Origin: Arthrobacter sp. HY1533
Lineage (GTDB): Bacteria; Actinomycetota; Actinomycetes; Actinomycetales; Micrococcaceae
Length of the DNA: 64,000 nucleotides
Direction: 5' to 3'
NCBI RefSeq assembly: GCF_027568515.1
Contig: NZ_JANKZF010000016.1
Span: forward strand, 61,041 to 125,040
Of this stretch, positions 61,550-64,000 are shown piece by piece. How positions within the stretch are numbered: the stretch's first letter is position 1; every line of letters begins with the position of its first letter. The position numbers and the translations under genes are program-made. The notes beneath the pieces are model-generated. The model saw only the letters and a list, made by a program, of their open reading frames with translations, was not told the DNA's origin and did no database searches.

Positions 61550-62407
61550 TCACACCCCCTCCGGGGCCGGGAAAATCCCCATGATTGCGGGCAATTGCGC
61601 CAGATTTTCAATGGTGCGGACCTGGCGGGCCGCTGCCGCCTCTGCGGAGGCCCTTTCGGACGTCTTTGCGGACGCCGCCAGGGAATCCCCGCCATTTGGC
61701 GCCGCCGGCGGCAACAGCGGGGCTTCGCGACCGTCCCGGTTCAGCCACACGCCCTGCAGGCCAGCCCGGATGGAGCCCACGCCGTCCACCATGAAGTTGT
61801 CCCCCACGTACAAGGTCTCCCCCGGCAGCGTGCCGATGAGCCGGCAGCCCTCCAGGAACACGGCAGGGTCCGGCTTGGCCACACCCACGGTGTCGATGCC
61901 CACCAGGACGGCAATGCGCTGCAGCCCCGCCTGGTCCAGCTTGGCCCGCTGGTAGTCGTGCACATTGTTGCTGACGGCCCCGTAGGGGATTCCGGCGGCG
62001 TCCAGCGCATCCAGCACGGGCACCACGTCCGCGAAGGCCCTGATGGACAGGGGCTGGGCCTTTTCGAAGTCGGCGATCCACTGCGCCTCGGCGGCGGCGT
62101 CGAAACCGTCAACACCCAGTTGCCCAAAAACGGCCCGGGCCCGGAGCCCGCGCTGTTCATGGAAGGTGAACTCTCCTGCCACGTAGCGGTCGTAGTAGTC
62201 GTGCACGTCCGCCATGTACAGCGCAGCGAACTGGTCCCAGTCCGCGGCGCCAAACTCCGGCAGCAGCCGGGCCGAGGCTGCCGTCATGGCATCGGCCATG
62301 GCCCGGTAGAGGTCCACGATGGTTTCGTCTATGTCAAACAAAACACCCTTGATCCGCCCGGTGGAGGCAGCGGATTCAAGGGTGTTGTGTGATGCGTTGA
62401 GCGTCAA
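61550..62407 (-). CDS. HAD-family hydrolase
   Basis: The 285-residue protein has the HAD motif I VLFDIDETIVDLY near residue 21, with the nucleophilic Asp. Motif II is in GAVSNNVHDYQ near 143, and motifs III/IV in KPDPAVFLEG and YVGDNFMVDGVGS near 175-205. It likely removes phosphate from a small metabolite. The C-terminal 60 residues are an Ala-rich extension. The start is probably TTG 62407, five bases after the gltX stop. A terminator-like hairpin covers codons 8-22. Cotranscription with gltX is likely but could be attenuated. Confidence 0.85.
   Translation of the reverse strand: MTLNASHNTLESAASTGRIKGVLFDIDETIVDLYRAMADAMTAASARLLPEFGAADWDQFAALYMADVHDYYDRYVAGEFTFHEQRGLRARAVFGQLGVDGFDAAAEAQWIADFEKAQPLSIRAFADVVPVLDALDAAGIPYGAVSNNVHDYQRAKLDQAGLQRIAVLVGIDTVGVAKPDPAVFLEGCRLIGTLPGETLYVGDNFMVDGVGSIRAGLQGVWLNRDGREAPLLPPAAPNGGDSLAASAKTSERASAEAAAARQVRTIENLAQLPAIMGIFPAPEGV
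62342..62386 (-). terminator. Terminator-like hairpin within the 5' end of the HAD gene, downstream of gltX
   Basis: On the minus strand, AACACCCTTGAATCCGC (62370-62386) pairs with GCGGATCAAGGGTGTT (62342-62357) with one bulge, and TTTGTTTG follows. It lies about 27 bases after the gltX stop but inside the HAD reading frame. It may attenuate read-through. Confidence 0.5.
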
Positions 62408-62412
62408 GGGTG

Positions 62413-63912
62413 TTAGCCCCTGAATGCGCGCAGGCGGGTGAGCGAGGATTCCTTGCCCAGGATCACCATGGACTCAAAGAGCGGCGGGGAGATCTTCCGG
62501 CCGGAGACCGCTGTGCGGACGGGGCCAAAGGCGAAGCGGGGCTTGATGCCCATGCCCTCCACGAGCGCGGACTTCAGCGCCACCTGGATGGTCTCGGCAT
62601 CCCAGGCCTCGAGGGGCTCCAGGGCGGCAAGGGCGGCATCGAGGATCTCGGCCAGGTTTTCCGGCAGGCCCTTGAGCGCATCTTCGGCGACGTCAACGGC
62701 GTCGTCCTTCTTGAAAAGGAAGGCAATCATCTCGGGTGCCTCGCCCAGCAGGGTGATGCGCTCCTGGACCAGCGGCGCGGCCTCGGTGAGGATTTCCTCC
62801 TCGCGCGGCGTCAGGGTCTCCCCCACCAGCCCGGCAGCCTGCAGGTACGGGACCAGGCGGTTGCGGAAGTCCGTGGGCTCGAGCATGCGCACGTGCGTGC
62901 CGTTGATGGCCTCGGCCTTCTTGATGTCGAAGCGTGCCGGGTTGGCCACGACGTCCTTGACGTCAAAGTGCTCCACGAGCTGCGCCACGGTGAAGATGTC
63001 CTCGTCGGCGGAGAGCGACCAGCCCAGGAGGGACAGGTAGTTCAGCAGGCCCTCGGGGATGAAGCCGTTGTCGCGGTGCAGGAACAGGCTCGCCTCGGGG
63101 TCGCGCTTGGAGAGCTTCTTGTTGCCGGCGCCCATGACGTAGGGCAGGTGGCCGAACAGCGGCATGTACTCGGCAACGCCAATGGCGTACAGCGCGTGGT
63201 ACAGGGCCACCTGGCGGGGCGTGGAGGACAGCAGGTCCTCGCCGCGCAGCACGTGGGTGACACCCATCAACGCATCGTCGACGGGGTTCACCAGCGTGTA
63301 CAACGGCGCACCGTTGGGGCGGACAATTGCGTAGTCCGGAACTGATCCTGCCTTGAAGGTGATCTCGCCCCGCACCAAGTCATTGAACGTGATGTCGGCA
63401 TCCGGCATACGCAGTCGCAGCGCCGGCGCGCGGCCCTCGGCCTTGAAAGCAGCAATCTGCTCGGGCGTGAGGTCACGGTCAAAGTTGTCGTATCCAAGCT
63501 TAATGTCCCGGCCGGCCGCCTTGTGCCGTTCTTCGACCTCTTCGGGTGTGGAATAGGACTCATAGGCGTGCCCGCCGGCAAGCAGCTTCTCGATGACACC
63601 CGTGTAGATGTCCCCGCGCTGCGACTGGCGGTAGGGCTCATGCGGGCCGCCCACCTCAACGCCCTCGTCCCAGGTGATTCCGAGCCACTTCAGGCCGTCG
63701 AGCAGCTGGAGGTAGCTTTCCTCGCTGTCGCGCTTGGCGTCGGTGTCCTCGATGCGGAAAATCATCTTTCCGCCGGTGTGCCGGGCGTAGGCCCAGTTGA
63801 AGAGCGCCGTGCGGATCAGGCCCACGTGGGGCGTTCCGGTGGGCGAGGGGCAGAACCGCACCCGGACTGGGGTTTCGGCGGTGACAGTGGGGATTGAGGC
63901 AGCGTTAGTCAT
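62413..63912 (-). CDS. gltX: Glutamyl-tRNA synthetase
   Basis: The 499-residue class I synthetase has the HIGH-type motif [12 protein letters not shown] (about 22-33), the KMSKS-type motif [13 protein letters not shown] near 268, and the Zn-loop-lacking architecture usual for actinobacteria. It charges tRNA-Glu (and, in organisms with GatCAB, tRNA-Gln). Both tRNA genes lie just downstream on the same strand. ATG 63912 lies 88 bases from the window end. Confidence 0.97.
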   Translation of the reverse strand: MTNAASIPTVTAETPVRVRFCPSPTGTPHVGLIRTALFNWAYARHTGGKMIFRIEDTDAKRDSEESYLQLLDGLKWLGITWDEGVEVGGPHEPYRQSQRGDIYTGVIEKLLAGGHAYESYSTPEEVEERHKAAGRDIKLGYDNFDRDLTPEQIAAFKAEGRAPALRLRMPDADITFNDLVRGEITFKAGSVPDYAIVRPNGAPLYTLVNPVDDALMGVTHVLRGEDLLSSTPRQVALYHALYAIGVAEYMPLFGHLPYVMGAGNKKLSKRDPEASLFLHRDNGFIPEGLLNYLSLLGWSLSADEDIFTVAQLVEHFDVKDVVANPARFDIKKAEAINGTHVRMLEPTDFRNRLVPYLQAAGLVGETLTPREEEILTEAAPLVQERITLLGEAPEMIAFLFKKDDAVDVAEDALKGLPENLAEILDAALAALEPLEAWDAETIQVALKSALVEGMGIKPRFAFGPVRTAVSGRKISPPLFESMVILGKESSLTRLRAFRG

Positions 63913-64000
63913 GATGGATCCAGTTTAGCCTTCCTGCGGATTGCCGCCCGCACTGCTGTGTTTCCCCTGATGCACGACGTCGGGCACGGCACCGTGGGTG

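Noticed and set aside
1..64000. Integrated phage, plasmid origin or complete insertion sequence
   Set aside because: No integrase, transposase, phage structural gene, replication protein or iteron cluster was recognised on either strand.

Overview
The window is about 64 kb of high-GC actinobacterial chromosome. It most resembles Arthrobacter sensu lato (Micrococcaceae). Supporting signs are the strong G/C third-position bias, two surface proteins ending in LAxTG sorting signals, an arsenate reductase of the type used with mycothiol, many GTG/TTG starts, and the conserved block gltX - tRNAs - IclR regulator (NdgR/LtbR) - leuCD - murA - plsC - gpsA - ddl. I recall a very similar gene order in Mycobacterium.

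Layout. 1-1030: the end of an unknown gene, a GNAT acetyltransferase and a 23-bp perfect inverted repeat. 1032-6310: a divergent arsenic-resistance cluster (ACR3 pump, ArsC and a flavoprotein one way; ArsR, a second ArsC and an MFS transporter the other way) with an operator-like palindrome between the arms. 6332-8011: hutU. 8316-10662: a sharply AT-rich two-gene insert, an ABC-type ATPase overlapping an HNH nuclease, resembling Septu (PtuAB) antiphage defence, followed by about 1.4 kb without a credible gene. 12079-17228: a HupE/UreJ-like membrane protein and a 1269-residue exported phosphoesterase/beta-propeller protein. 17348-21443: a glutaryl-CoA dehydrogenase-like enzyme, an NCS1 permease and an aminotransferase. 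21535-26152: a DUF4190-like membrane protein, an LAxTG surface protein, panB, and a LysE exporter divergent from an Lrp regulator.

26237-29506: a PTS sugar operon (EIICB, EIIA, BglG/LicT antiterminator) whose leader holds a recognisable antiterminator target. 29500-38491: a membrane-anchored AlbA_2 protein, UbiB kinase with PadR, an FAD-linked oxidase, an alpha/beta hydrolase, GNAT, an IclR regulator divergent from a class III CoA-transferase, and a DUF3515-like lipoprotein. 38628-47483: an accessory block with two paralogous exported proteins, a methyltransferase, a two-component system with an extra kinase-like membrane protein, and an LAxTG phosphodiesterase. 47868-63912: the conserved housekeeping block (cell wall, phospholipid and leucine synthesis, two dynamin-like GTPases, tRNA-Glu, tRNA-Gln, gltX).

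The most interesting cross-gene signal is a 16-bp palindrome, GTCT-N8-AGAC with a GGATCC-like centre. It occurs in four catabolic promoter regions: hutU, the glutaryl-CoA dehydrogenase/permease gap, the FAD-oxidase/hydrolase gap and the IclR/CoA-transferase gap. It suggests one local IclR regulon covering glutarate-type acid and histidine catabolism. Other points of note are the AT-rich ATPase-HNH island, three families of intergenic repeats, the RAT-controlled PTS operon and the oddly fused phosphoesterase. No rRNA, CRISPR array, intact insertion sequence or prophage was found.
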